Assembly (NCBI GenBank): GCA_029242715.1
Contig: JAQWTL010000039.1
Coordinates: 1-50,577 of the forward strand
DNA from: Phycisphaerales bacterium
GTDB lineage: Bacteria > Planctomycetota > Phycisphaerae > Phycisphaerales > SM1A02
DNA length: 50,577 nt
Direction: 5' to 3'
Shown here: positions 41,737 to 50,436 of the stretch, piece after piece
Layout: every line of letters starts with the position of its first letter
Numbering within the stretch: the first letter of the stretch is position 1
Translations under genes and position numbers: made by a program
The notes under the pieces: model-generated
What the model saw: only the letters and a program-made list of their open reading frames with translations
What the model was told of the DNA's origin: nothing
The model's database searches: none

Positions 41737-42953
41737 GCCTTCACCTTCTTGGCCATGCTGCGTTCAAGCAGCCCAGCGGCCACGCACCATTCGGGTCGTG
41801 TTCTGTCTGTCCAGCCCAGAAGCCCAGTCGCCCCATCCTCTGTTTGCAGTCGAGAAAGCGGATCACCAGCCTGCCCAGGGAGACGAATCGCCTGGACGAT
41901 GTGTCGACACAGCCATGATTGACGTGATTCTCCGCCGACGAAAATGCCACGGGCAATGGAACGCTGTGGAAAGAGTCCCTTGTGGTATCGCAGGCACAGG
42001 GAAATTTCATCAACCAGAGTTTCCAGTAGTTCAGAAAGATCAATGGCTGTAGAAGGTGCTGTGGCACCATCAACGGTTCCTGAGATACTTGCAGGGGTGT
42101 TCCCTGCACGCCGCTCCAGGCCATTGCTTGCCTGGTGGATTGCGGCATCAAGCATGGCCATGCCGCTTGGGCCAGGATCCTCTACAAGATCTTCACAAGT
42201 GCTGTTGTCTGGTTGCGTCGGTGCTGTGATGGCAAGCCGGTGTGCTCTGGCTGCTGCCAGATCACAATTCAATGACCTGGTGATGGAACGATCGAAATGC
42301 CAGCCGCCCACGGGAATTCGTCGCGCAAACACAAGCTGTTTGCCATGACTAATTGCGATTGTCGTACCGCTGTATCCAAGATCGACATACATGGTTGCCT
42401 GTTCACTGTCAGTAGCACGTCGATTGAGATGATCAAATGCCGTTGTCAACATCACGGGCTGGGTGTAGACACCCATGATCTCAAGCTTCAAGCCATGCAG
42501 CATCTCGACGTGTTGCATCACCATGTCTCTGGGCATGGCCATGCAGATGATTTCCTTCAGAGGCTTGCCCTTGCGATGGATGTCAGTGACATCAATCCAG
42601 CGTGCCATCTGTTCACCTTCACAGCCTTGCAGCTTGGTCTGAACAGCCAGATCAGGTGCACGTGACTCAGCGGCATCCAACTGCATGTGCTGGATTGTGG
42701 TTGAGCATGCAGGCATCGCCAGGATGACTTTTCGTCCACGAAAGGCACCTTCACTGAGAATGTCCGGAAGGGCATCCGCGAGATAGGCAAGCCTGCGTGC
42801 CTGGTCTTCGCCGTACTCATCAGGTACGGGGATCTCGTCAGCCGCAATGATGTGGCGACCTTCCGAGCCACCACGCTGAAGAAGCCTGGTGGCTGAGAAT
42901 CCGAGATCAATGGCTATCGGCCGACTGCTGGGTCGACCAAGTTGCAGGCGCAT
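41733..42953 (-). CDS. pilM: Type IV pilus assembly protein PilM
   Basis: An actin-like (FtsA-fold) cytoplasmic ATP-binding protein that links PilN to the pilus motor. The 406 residues show phosphate-1 IAIDLGFSATRLL, phosphate-2 MYVDLGYSGTTIAI and an adenosine-motif-like GIFVGGESRQ. ATG 42953 has GGAGG seven bases upstream and fits the fold; a longer frame to 43025 adds only a Pro-rich tail. First gene of the pilM-N-O-P-B operon; the secretin pilQ and the peptidase pilD are not in the window. Confidence 0.88.
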   Translation of the reverse strand: MRLQLGRPSSRPIAIDLGFSATRLLQRGGSEGRHIIAADEIPVPDEYGEDQARRLAYLADALPDILSEGAFRGRKVILAMPACSTTIQHMQLDAAESRAPDLAVQTKLQGCEGEQMARWIDVTDIHRKGKPLKEIICMAMPRDMVMQHVEMLHGLKLEIMGVYTQPVMLTTAFDHLNRRATDSEQATMYVDLGYSGTTIAISHGKQLVFARRIPVGGWHFDRSITRSLNCDLAAARAHRLAITAPTQPDNSTCEDLVEDPGPSGMAMLDAAIHQASNGLERRAGNTPASISGTVDGATAPSTAIDLSELLETLVDEISLCLRYHKGLFPQRSIARGIFVGGESRQSWLCRHIVQAIRLPGQAGDPLSRLQTEDGATGLLGWTDRTRPEWCVAAGLLERSMAKKVKA

Positions 42954-43036
42954 CGTGGCTCCTCCGTCACTTGGAAGCGGGGGGGGACAATCAGTCGGAA
43001 CTAGAAGGGGGGTCGGCGATGACAAGCCCCATCTGA

Positions 43037-43060
43037 AGCGATCCTTTTCAGGGGATCGCT
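43037..43060 (-). promoter_or_regulatory. Inverted repeat between mqnB and pilM
   Basis: AGCGATCC and GGATCGCT, separated by eight bases, form a perfect 8-bp stem plus two possible G-T pairs. There is no T-run on either strand. It lies about 85 bases before the pilM start, so it may be a leader structure or an operator. Confidence 0.35.
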
Positions 43061-43128
43061 CAAGCGGCGCCTGTCACGCAGCCTGGGGGGTGTAATCGGA
43101 TCAATAGGGCAGATTTTTCAGGCCAGGG

Positions 43129-43758
43129 TCAGCTTACGAGCCGGCTGATCATTTCCTGGAGGGCATCCCCAATGGCGTCCAGGGCGGTCTGAATATCCCA
43201 TATCTGGTTGTCCTGGTTGCCAGTGGTATTGCTCATGGAGCGGATTTCAATGGCAGGGAGACCCTGGAGCCGTGCTGCGTGGACAACCGAGGCGCCTTCC
43301 ATGGCTTCGGCGAGGGCACCGGTCCTGGCGACTACTTCACGGGCCCGGTTGTCGGTTCCGGCACAGGTCGCAACGGTTGCAATAGGCCCATTTGCGTGGG
43401 CATGGCTGCAGCACTCAAGAAGTTGAGGATCCACAGGGACATGGTTGCCTTTGAAATCTCCCAGTGGGAAACCCATGGCATCCAGGTCACGGAATCCACT
43501 TGGAGTCTCGATGCCTTCTTCGACGTAGATACAGGAATCGGCCACAAGGACGTCCCCGATCGAGAGGTCGGATCCGGGAAGGATGCCCGCAATACCCGCA
43601 TTGATCACTGCCTGGAAAGGGCCCTGTTGCAGAATCGCGGCAGTTGTTGCTGCAGAGGAGTTTGTTCTGCCAACGCCTCCGACGATCACGCAGGTATTGT
43701 CCGGGTTGCCAATCGCCTCAGCTTCAGCTTCCACGGCCGTGACGATCAGGATTTTCAT
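43129..43758 (-). CDS. mqnB: Futalosine hydrolase
   Basis: A 209-residue nucleoside hydrolase of the MTA/SAH nucleosidase fold: ILIVTAVEAEAEAIG at the N-terminus, VINAGIAGILPG in the middle, and EAMEGASVVHAA with the catalytic Glu/Asp region near EIRSMSNTTGNQDNQIWDI. The last motif, with R-x-x-S-N-x-x-G-x-x-D, is typical of futalosine hydrolase (MqnB), which removes hypoxanthine from futalosine in the futalosine route to menaquinone. General MTA/SAH nucleosidase activity is an alternative. Coupled by ATGA to hisS. Other mqn genes are not in the window. Confidence 0.82.
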   Translation of the reverse strand: MKILIVTAVEAEAEAIGNPDNTCVIVGGVGRTNSSAATTAAILQQGPFQAVINAGIAGILPGSDLSIGDVLVADSCIYVEEGIETPSGFRDLDAMGFPLGDFKGNHVPVDPQLLECCSHAHANGPIATVATCAGTDNRAREVVARTGALAEAMEGASVVHAARLQGLPAIEIRSMSNTTGNQDNQIWDIQTALDAIGDALQEMISRLVS

Positions 43759-45089
43759 TGGGCTGCCAGGAGTTGATGAACCACGGTTTCAAGATCGTTG
43801 ATCGACACCTGCTGTTGATCACCGCTTCCAAGATCTTTCACAGAAACGATGCCTTCATGAAGTTCACCACCAAGGATGATGGCAATTCTGGCATCCTGCT
43901 GACCAGCTTCCTTCAGGAGCTTTCCGACATTTCGTGTGCTCTTGTAGGAGCGTCGTGCATGAAGTCCCGCATGACGCATACGTGCAACAGTTGAAACGAT
44001 GTGATCAACGGCAACGTCATCAGCACAGACGACAAAGACATCAGGACGGGGACCGAGTGTATCTGGGTCGATCAGTCCACGGTCCTGCAGAACCAGTGAA
44101 AGTACGACATCACCCATGCCGAAGCCGCAGGCTGGTGTTGCGGGTCCGCCAAAGAGTTCAACAAGATGGTCATATCGTCCACCACCAGCAATGGCCCGTT
44201 CTGCGCCAGAAGTTTCATGAATCTCGAATACGGTACCCGTGTAATAGGCAAGGCCCCGAACGATGCCAAGATCCACATGGCACCATTCAGCGATTCCGTG
44301 ATGCTTGAGAGCCTTGTCGAGTTCAAGAAGGTGATCAAGGTCTTCAGCGGGAACATCGGCCAGGGTAGAGGGGTCTCCGCCAGGTTGTGTTCGAGCATGT
44401 GCAAGCTTGTCGAACCGTTCCACGGCCGAATCATCCAGACCAAGTGCAGTAGCTTTTTCCATGAACACATCGGCAGGAAGTTTGTCCCGTCGATCAAGCA
44501 GATCGAAGGCAGCCGAGAGATGCTCAGGTGTGACCCCGAGATCAGCCAGGAGCCTGGCAACGACATCCCGATGGCTGTATTTCACCTGGACCATCGAGGG
44601 GTCCAGCCCCAGTCGATCAAGTGCTGCGATGGCGACGGATATCAGTTCAGCATCCGTATCCGCATCTGACAAACCCAGGATGTCAACATTCCATTGAACA
44701 TGTTCACGAAGTCGACCTCGTTGGGGGCGTTCTGCTCGAAACAGGCATGGAATGGAGAACCACTTGGTCGGGACCGGAAGCGCATTACCACGAGCAACTG
44801 CCATTCGGGCCAGTGTGGGCGTGAACTCTGGTCTCATCGCATAGGCAGTGTCCCCGCCGCTGCGTTCGAAACTGAAGAGTTCGCTGACGATGCCTGGCCC
44901 TGATTTGACGGTATAGAGATCGAGATGTTCGAAGGTGGGCCCTTCGATCTCTTGAAATCCCCAGTTGACCGAGGCATCCCGCCAGCATGTTTCAATATGG
45001 CGACGAAGGGCCATCTCACGTGGATAGAAGTCCCGAGTGCCACGTGGTGCCTGAAACGCCTTCGCTTTTGATGATCCTTTTCCGGCCAT
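43755..45089 (-). CDS. hisS: Histidyl-tRNA synthetase
   Basis: Class II synthetase that charges tRNA-His. The 444 residues show the N-terminal PRGTRDFYPREM, motif 2 in RAERPQRGRLREHVQWNVDI, the histidine-specific GLAYYTGTVFEI and motif 3 near PACGFGMGDVVLSL. The C-terminal anticodon-binding domain (about 335-444) includes DVFVVCADD. ATG 45089 has TAGAAT nine bases upstream and no Shine-Dalgarno. mqnB follows with a 4-base overlap. Confidence 0.94.
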   Translation of the reverse strand: MAGKGSSKAKAFQAPRGTRDFYPREMALRRHIETCWRDASVNWGFQEIEGPTFEHLDLYTVKSGPGIVSELFSFERSGGDTAYAMRPEFTPTLARMAVARGNALPVPTKWFSIPCLFRAERPQRGRLREHVQWNVDILGLSDADTDAELISVAIAALDRLGLDPSMVQVKYSHRDVVARLLADLGVTPEHLSAAFDLLDRRDKLPADVFMEKATALGLDDSAVERFDKLAHARTQPGGDPSTLADVPAEDLDHLLELDKALKHHGIAEWCHVDLGIVRGLAYYTGTVFEIHETSGAERAIAGGGRYDHLVELFGGPATPACGFGMGDVVLSLVLQDRGLIDPDTLGPRPDVFVVCADDVAVDHIVSTVARMRHAGLHARRSYKSTRNVGKLLKEAGQQDARIAIILGGELHEGIVSVKDLGSGDQQQVSINDLETVVHQLLAAQ

Positions 45090-45098
45090 TGCCTGCAG

Positions 45099-45104
45099 AT
45101 TCTA
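45099..45104 (-). promoter_or_regulatory. -10-like hexamer TAGAAT before hisS
   Basis: On the minus strand TAGAAT (5/6 of the consensus) ends nine bases before the hisS ATG, with no Shine-Dalgarno in the gap. Confidence 0.42.
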
Positions 45105-45189
45105 TCCGCTGTCGAGATGAGGGGACGCCGGCCATCCAAAGGCGTGTTCTTGACGGGATGCCCTCGGGTGGGAGAGACTCATCTTCCAG

Positions 45190-45822
45190 ATGAAAGCCAC
45201 GGTTGTTCTGCTCCATGGGCTTGGAAGAACTCATCGATCGATGGGCAGGCTGCAACGTCGTCTGGAAGCAGCGGGATGGGACACATGGTCGACCACCTAT
45301 CCCAGTCGCCGAGTTTCCATTTCAGAGTGTGCGGATGAAGTTGCTCGTCGCATCAAGGAGCGCATTCCCGATCGCCCTCTGTTGGGGGTTACTCATTCAA
45401 TGGGAGGCATCGTTCTTCGCCACTTGACGAATCGCTTCGACTGGAAGGGTGCTGTTCTGGTGGCGCCACCCAACCAGGGCTCTCGTTCGGCAGCCTGGGC
45501 GTATCAATTTGCCGTTCTGAGACGAGTCTTTGGTCCGGCACTGGGGGAACTGGCCCAGCCTGGCAGTTGGCCGATCTCTCCCTCACCGAGCCTTGTGATT
45601 GCAGGAACACGCGGCTGGTCCTGGTCAAGTCCGCCCTCCTGGGTTCTGTCGCGTGCAGGTTTGTTCACGGCAAAGGAAAGTCATGACGGCACGGTTTCAC
45701 TTGCTGAGACAAGACACGAGGGGATTGATGAGTACGTGGAGATTCCTGCAGGACATTCCACGATCATGTCCAACAGGCTCGTGATCGATCAAGTCATGAA
45801 GTGGCTCGACGATCATTCCTGA
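45190..45822 (+). CDS. Alpha/beta hydrolase (lipase/esterase-like)
   Basis: A 210-residue serine hydrolase: oxyanion region VLLHGLGRTHRSM, nucleophile Ser70 in GVTHSMGGIVL (Thr replaces the usual Gly before His), acid D166 in SHDGTVSLAET, and His189 in IPAGHSTIMSN. No signal peptide. It resembles the small triacylglycerol-lipase/acyltransferase-type hydrolases; the substrate is unknown. GGGAGAG lies upstream of ATG 45190, somewhat far. Confidence 0.85.
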   Translation: MKATVVLLHGLGRTHRSMGRLQRRLEAAGWDTWSTTYPSRRVSISECADEVARRIKERIPDRPLLGVTHSMGGIVLRHLTNRFDWKGAVLVAPPNQGSRSAAWAYQFAVLRRVFGPALGELAQPGSWPISPSPSLVIAGTRGWSWSSPPSWVLSRAGLFTAKESHDGTVSLAETRHEGIDEYVEIPAGHSTIMSNRLVIDQVMKWLDDHS

Positions 45823-45835
45823 GTTCATGCATACG

Positions 45836-45871
45836 TAAAAAGGGGCGTGCAACCGAAGTTACACGCCCCTT
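45836..45871 (-). terminator. Rho-independent terminator of the dockerin-type secreted protein gene
   Basis: Read on the minus strand, AAGGGGCGTG pairs with CACGCCCCTT across an inner AAC-TTCG-GTT stem with a UUCG tetraloop, followed by TTTTT. This is a strong intrinsic terminator about 50 bases after the stop at 45920. On the plus strand the T-run is missing, so the convergent hydrolase gene gains only the hairpin. Confidence 0.85.
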
Positions 45872-45919
45872 GGCATCAAGTCATGGAAGCCTTCAACGGC
45901 TTCCTGGAGGGATCAGCAA

Positions 45920-48409
45920 TCAGACGCATGGGCCCCAGTTGCTGATGATTACGAGGATGTCATCGATGTTGGTTTCGCCATCGCCATTGGCATCGCCTTC
46001 CGTACCGCCCCAGTTACTGAGAACAACAAGGATGTCATCAATCGTGACATCTTCATCGCCATTCAGATCGCCGTCACAAGGAACGGCTGGATCGATCACA
46101 TCGACGTCACCGAGGATGGTGCCGTTGTTGATGATCTCACCACACCAGACGGTCTGGCCATTGCCATCGAAGGTTGAGCCGGCGGCTACCACGAGGGTAC
46201 CGACGTACATGATCTCTTCATCACCTTCGGCATTGTCCTTGTTGTCAACGACCAACACGGTATCACCGCTCATGATTTCCAGCCTGCCAATCGGATAATT
46301 GTCAGGCTGACTGCCATCAAGACCATCGAAGGTCTCGCCGAGATCCTGTGACATGGCCTCGATCGTGCTCGGCCCATCTCCATTCGCAAAGAGACGGAGC
46401 GTCGCGAGGTCCATGTTGTAGTTGGCGGAGTCGCTGATAGCGATGTCTACGTGACCGCCAATACTCTTCACATAATTCTCATGGCCCCAGTTCATGCTGG
46501 CATTCGGGCCTGCGGTGTAGTTGCCCCAGATGCCCATGCCATCACCAGGCAGTGGTTCAGACCTGCCGGGAACGTCGTCATAGTTACCAGTGATGTTGCC
46601 GTCGTTGGTTAGATTGCCATACTGGTAGAAGGTCCCGAGGTGCACATTAATACTGGCATCTGCGTGGTTATAGACGTCACCAACACAATGCACAGCAGTG
46701 GCGCCGCCGCCACTTCCTGAACCATCGTTATTTGCAGAAGCAACAATGGTGCTGTAGTTATCCAAGACGCCTGGCGTGGCCAGTTGAATCTTGCCGTGCA
46801 AGTACGCGTAACCCATATTTGAGATGTTGGGAGCAGCCAATAAGGAAAGGCTGTCACCAGGGGAGTGCATGGTGAAGTTGCCACTTAGCCCCAAGCCACC
46901 CAAGCTGTTATAGCCTACTGTCAGGCTGCATGGCGAGGTGTTAGCTTTCATGATGGCATAGCCGGTTATGTTCACATTGTTTACATCTATGTACATGTGG
47001 CCATTGTTCGACATATGCAGAGCGCCGCCAATGTCGAGGCTACTGTCCAAGTTGAGTGCTGACATTATGAAGTTGGTTGAGTCGCCGGAATCAACTTGGA
47101 TGTTGTTCACTTTGTTCAACCCATCACCAAGGATCAACTCACTGCCGCCACCAAGCTTAACCTGAGCATTCGTATTCAAACTGCCATTGATTACCGTGGC
47201 AACCACGCTCTTGTTCAAGAAGTCAATTCGCGGTTCACTATTGAAGGAATCAGCTTCGCCATGAATTGGATCATGGTTGCTTGCATCGTAGATGGCTTGA
47301 GACCATTGATCATACGTGCTTCCGGTATGCATATTCTGATACGCGGTGTACTCACAATCGTCGATGGTGCCGTCGCCGTCAGAGTCGATCTCGCACTCAT
47401 CGGGGGTACCGTCGCCATCGCAGTCATCGGAGGAACCGCCAGCGATATCACAGGAGTCAGGGACGGAGTTGCCATTGCAGTCAGCACCGCCGTTATTGAG
47501 GTCACAGATGTCCAGGACGCCGTTGTTGTCGCAGTCGGCAGCACCGTCGGCGAGATCGCAGGAGTCAGGCGTGCCGTTACCGTCACAGTCATCGCCCTGG
47601 CACTCATCGGGAACATCGTTGAAATCACAGTCGGCACTGGAGCCTTCGGCGATGTCACATTCATCCGGGACATTGTTGTTATTGCAGTCCTGGCTGAAGC
47701 CATTGGCAAGATCAATACTGTCTTCGACACCGTTCCCGTTACAGTCCATAGGACCTTCAGGCGCATCGATGACGAGTTGCGCAGGGGTTTGCCAGGAACT
47801 TACGCCATCAGCTTCACGGCCCTGGAAGAGCGCTTCAAATGTGATGGAGGAACCGGGTCCGCCCAGAACGGTCAGTTGGGCAATCAGGACACCATTCTTG
47901 ACGCCATCCGAAGAGTTGTGATTTGCCGAGAAGCACTGATCCGCACCGGGGGTGACGAACCAGGTGCCATTGTTGGCAAAGAGTGTTCCACCAGATTCAA
48001 ATGGGACCCAATCCATACCGACGCTGTTCAACGAATTGCCGCTGAATGGGAAGCCGTTGGCATGAAGTGCGCCGATCGTGACGTAGGTATCCCATTCCAT
48101 GTCAGGGGCGAACTGAAAGAAGTTGCTGTTGCAATCAACCGAGGTTGGCCCAGCATTACCATCCTGATAGAAGAGATCGGTGGTTGAGACCGTCTTGCTG
48201 ATATTGGAGTTGCCCGCAACAGCGTTCAACTGGTTGCCAGAATCAACATCTGCATACACTCGAACCGTCCAACAGTTTCCGTTTGCAGGATCGATGAGAT
48301 TCTCACCCACCAACTCGTAACTCATACCTACGAGATCACCCGACGCTGGGGTAATCAATGCGCCGCTCACGGCTACAGCCGCAGCGATTACAAATCTGCT
48401 GATTGACAT
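45920..48409 (-). CDS. Secreted protein with calcium-binding repeats and a dockerin-like C-terminus
   Basis: An 829-residue exported protein. Signal peptide 1-24 (MSISRFVIAAAVAVSGALIT). Residues 25-215 are a beta-rich domain with several Cys. Residues 222-353 are Asp/Asn-rich repeats of the DCNGNGVPDxCD type, like thrombospondin type 3/calcium-binding repeats. Residues 360-770 look like a parallel beta-helix or autotransporter-like passenger (VKLGGGSELILGDGLNKVNNI). The last 53 residues hold two dockerin-like Ca loops (DLNGDEDVTIDDILVVLSNWG and a second copy with GDANGDGETNIDDILVIISNW) ended by G-P-C-V, bracketed by Cys. Start ATG 48409 follows GAGG at about eight bases. Function unknown; a surface or extracellular role is likely. 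Confidence 0.85.
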   Translation of the reverse strand: MSISRFVIAAAVAVSGALITPASGDLVGMSYELVGENLIDPANGNCWTVRVYADVDSGNQLNAVAGNSNISKTVSTTDLFYQDGNAGPTSVDCNSNFFQFAPDMEWDTYVTIGALHANGFPFSGNSLNSVGMDWVPFESGGTLFANNGTWFVTPGADQCFSANHNSSDGVKNGVLIAQLTVLGGPGSSITFEALFQGREADGVSSWQTPAQLVIDAPEGPMDCNGNGVEDSIDLANGFSQDCNNNNVPDECDIAEGSSADCDFNDVPDECQGDDCDGNGTPDSCDLADGAADCDNNGVLDICDLNNGGADCNGNSVPDSCDIAGGSSDDCDGDGTPDECEIDSDGDGTIDDCEYTAYQNMHTGSTYDQWSQAIYDASNHDPIHGEADSFNSEPRIDFLNKSVVATVINGSLNTNAQVKLGGGSELILGDGLNKVNNIQVDSGDSTNFIMSALNLDSSLDIGGALHMSNNGHMYIDVNNVNITGYAIMKANTSPCSLTVGYNSLGGLGLSGNFTMHSPGDSLSLLAAPNISNMGYAYLHGKIQLATPGVLDNYSTIVASANNDGSGSGGGATAVHCVGDVYNHADASINVHLGTFYQYGNLTNDGNITGNYDDVPGRSEPLPGDGMGIWGNYTAGPNASMNWGHENYVKSIGGHVDIAISDSANYNMDLATLRLFANGDGPSTIEAMSQDLGETFDGLDGSQPDNYPIGRLEIMSGDTVLVVDNKDNAEGDEEIMYVGTLVVAAGSTFDGNGQTVWCGEIINNGTILGDVDVIDPAVPCDGDLNGDEDVTIDDILVVLSNWGGTEGDANGDGETNIDDILVIISNWGPCV
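47351..47746 (-). repeat. Tandem Asp/Asn/Cys-rich coding repeats
   Basis: About 130 codons encode seven imperfect copies of a 13-residue unit of the form DC(N/D)GNG(V/T)PD(E/S)CD, with spacers IAEGSSA, LADGA and similar. The DNA repeats are degenerate (GTCGCAGTCATC-like on the plus strand) because they encode the same motif. Confidence 0.8.
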
Positions 48410-48780
48410 GATTGCCTCACTTCTCTCTAGTGTTTGGCTAGTCGGCAGAACCCGCCTACATCGACGACTACCCCCCCCAGCCCCTCCTCTTTAACAGATC
48501 CAAGCTATTCGATTCCCGGACCTTCTGGGAGTTGTAACTTCCTAGAATTCCATGCCTTAATTGAAACGGCTCTCATGGTGCCTTCTGGGGGGTCATCCAG
48601 TAGAAACAGGCTGAAAAAAGCAGCCTTTAAGCCATTTTTCACATTGAACGAGTGCGGTCTGAGAGGGCTGAATTTCTGTAGAAGTCCTTTGGAAATTCGA
48701 CTTTAGGGCATCAGAAACAGTGTTCAGGGGGAATACTTATTCGTTCGATTGAGAAAGGCCTGTTGAGGAGAGAGATAGAG
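48410..48780. other. Divergent intergenic region with a C8 tract
   Basis: This 370-bp gap separates two divergent secreted-protein genes. A run of eight C (48471-48478) lies about 60 bases before the ATG of the minus-strand gene. A small hairpin AGGCTG-7-CAGCCT (48608-48626) and two CCTTCTGGG words are visible. No strong promoter or gene is evident. Confidence 0.4.
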
Positions 48781-50334
48781 ATGATCGCACGAAGCCCTGG
48801 TTGGCTCTTTGCTGGAATGGTGCTTGCAGCAGTTTCTGCAACATCACTTGGTGAACGAACCGTTGGAATTCTGCAACATGAGCAATCTGCATTTCCTGGT
48901 TACACGCTGTTTGCTCCCATGAATTCGTACAAGACTTATCTGGTCGACAATGATGGTCGACTGGTCAATGAATGGGAAGCAACAATGCTTCCTGGTGTTT
49001 CTGTCTACCTTCTGGAAGATGGTTCCCTGCTGCGAACCGGTCAGCCAGGGGGGAATAGCGACTTTGTTGCTGGCGGCCAGGCGGGCCAGGTCGAGCGCTA
49101 CAATTGGAACGGCACACTTGAATGGTCATTTCGCTACTCGGAATTTGGCCAGTACAAGGCGCATCATGATGTCCAGCCATTGCCCAACGGCAATGTTCTG
49201 ATTCTTGCCTGGGAGATGAAGACCGAGGCGGAATGCCTTGCGGCAGGTCGCGAACCTGGAACCATGCAGGATGGCGAGCTTTGGCCCGAGCACGTGATTG
49301 AGGTAACGCCGACTGGTTTTGATACCGCTGACATTGTCTGGGAATGGCATGCCTGGGATCACATCATCCAGAATCACAACGCCAGTCTGCCGAATTTTGG
49401 AGATCCAGATGACTATCCCGGCCGCATGAATCTCAATTACGACACAGGTCTCTACGACGGTGACTGGTTACATGCAAATGGGCTGCACTACAACGCGGAA
49501 CTTGACCAGATCTTGATGAGCATGCACCGCTTGGGTGAGTTCTGGGTCATCGATCACAACACGACCACCGAGGAAGCGGCCGGGCCTGCTGGTGACATCC
49601 TGTATCGCTGGGGCAACCCCACGGTCTATTCTCGGAATGCCGATGCCAATGACCGTGTCCTGTATGGCCAGCATGATGCCCGCTGGATTCCCGAGGGCTC
49701 TCCCGGGGCTGGCAACATCCTGGTGTTTAATAATGGTCGCGATCGACCAGAGGGTGCGTACACCACAGTCGAGGAGATCACACCTCCCGTACTGATAGAT
49801 GGCACATACGAACTCGACAGCTCGGGCATCTATGGTCCAGCAGCATCGCAAATAGTGTACATCGCGGATGTGCCCACTGATTTTTACGCCCCATTCATTT
49901 CAGGTGCCGAGCGACTGCCCAATGGCAACACGATCATTTGCAGCGGACCCTGGGGTGAGTTCTTCGAGATTACATCAAGCGGCGAAACTGTTTGGTTCTA
50001 TCACAACCCGGACACGAGTACGGGCGTTCTTTCGCAAGGCGAGCTGCCTGTGATGCAGGGTGGTCTGTCGACCAACAATCGAACATTCCGTTCCAGTCGT
50101 TACGGGTTGGATTTCCCCGGGTTCTCCGGCAAGGACATGGCGGCTGGTCTGCCGATCGAGATCTACGATGGCCCGTGCCTCTCCGATCTTGATGGCAATG
50201 GAATCGTTGACGTGACGGATCTGCTGCAAGTGATCAATCAATGGGGTACTGGTGTCGGCGATGTCCAGGGCGACGGTACTACGGACATCACGGATCTCCT
50301 GTCGATCGTCGACAAGTGGGGCCTGTGCAACTGA
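48781..50334 (+). CDS. Arylsulfotransferase (ASST)-like secreted protein with dockerin-like C-terminus
   Basis: A 517-residue exported protein. Signal peptide MIARSPGWLFAGMVLAAVSA, then a beta-propeller of the ASST type with repeated blades (YLVDNDGRLVNEWEA, GTLEWSFRYSEFGQYKAHHD, LPNGNVLILAWEMK, DWLHANGLHYNAELDQILMS, GDILYRWGNP, NGNTIICSGPWGEFFEI). The H-x-H-D and N-x-L motifs near the active channel are recognisable. The last 50 residues hold two dockerin-like loops (DLDGNGIVDVTDLLQVINQW, DVQGDGTTDITDLLSIVDKW) closed by G-L-C-N, with Cys before them. Many ASST-like proteins in marine bacteria lack the catalytic His; whether it is kept here cannot be settled by eye. ATG 48781 follows GAGGAG. 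Confidence 0.78.
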   Translation: MIARSPGWLFAGMVLAAVSATSLGERTVGILQHEQSAFPGYTLFAPMNSYKTYLVDNDGRLVNEWEATMLPGVSVYLLEDGSLLRTGQPGGNSDFVAGGQAGQVERYNWNGTLEWSFRYSEFGQYKAHHDVQPLPNGNVLILAWEMKTEAECLAAGREPGTMQDGELWPEHVIEVTPTGFDTADIVWEWHAWDHIIQNHNASLPNFGDPDDYPGRMNLNYDTGLYDGDWLHANGLHYNAELDQILMSMHRLGEFWVIDHNTTTEEAAGPAGDILYRWGNPTVYSRNADANDRVLYGQHDARWIPEGSPGAGNILVFNNGRDRPEGAYTTVEEITPPVLIDGTYELDSSGIYGPAASQIVYIADVPTDFYAPFISGAERLPNGNTIICSGPWGEFFEITSSGETVWFYHNPDTSTGVLSQGELPVMQGGLSTNNRTFRSSRYGLDFPGFSGKDMAAGLPIEIYDGPCLSDLDGNGIVDVTDLLQVINQWGTGVGDVQGDGTTDITDLLSIVDKWGLCN

Positions 50335-50375
50335 CCAGTCCAACGGCTTGCAACACACAACTGTTATCAAACAAA

Positions 50376-50403
50376 CGACCCCGGCTCCGAGGAGCCGGGG
50401 TCG
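50376..50403. terminator. Bidirectional hairpin terminator
   Basis: CGACCCCGGCTCC, GA, GGAGCCGGGGTCG: a perfect 13-bp stem with a two-base loop between two convergent genes. On the minus strand it is followed by TTTGTTTG; on the plus strand by ATTTG. It probably terminates both. Confidence 0.8.
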
Positions 50404-50436
50404 ATTTGAATTCAACTCAATCGAGCAGCCGTTCGA

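Noticed and set aside
41270-42052. A 260-codon plus-strand frame opposite pilN and pilM
   Set aside because: Ser/Arg-rich shadow of two recognised genes in a tight operon.
47351-47746. Regular short DNA repeats that could suggest a CRISPR array
   Set aside because: Units are degenerate, in coding phase and lack constant repeats with unique spacers; no cas gene is present.
47096-48187. A 363-codon plus-strand frame opposite the dockerin-type protein
   Set aside because: It is the mirror of the Asp/Asn/Cys-rich repeats (giving Val/Ile/Ala repeats) and has no ribosome site; the minus-strand protein has a signal peptide, domains and terminator.
48434-48706. A 90-codon frame in the gap before the ASST-like gene
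   Set aside because: Low-complexity Pro/Ser/Thr start reading through the C8 tract, no ribosome site, no family resemblance.
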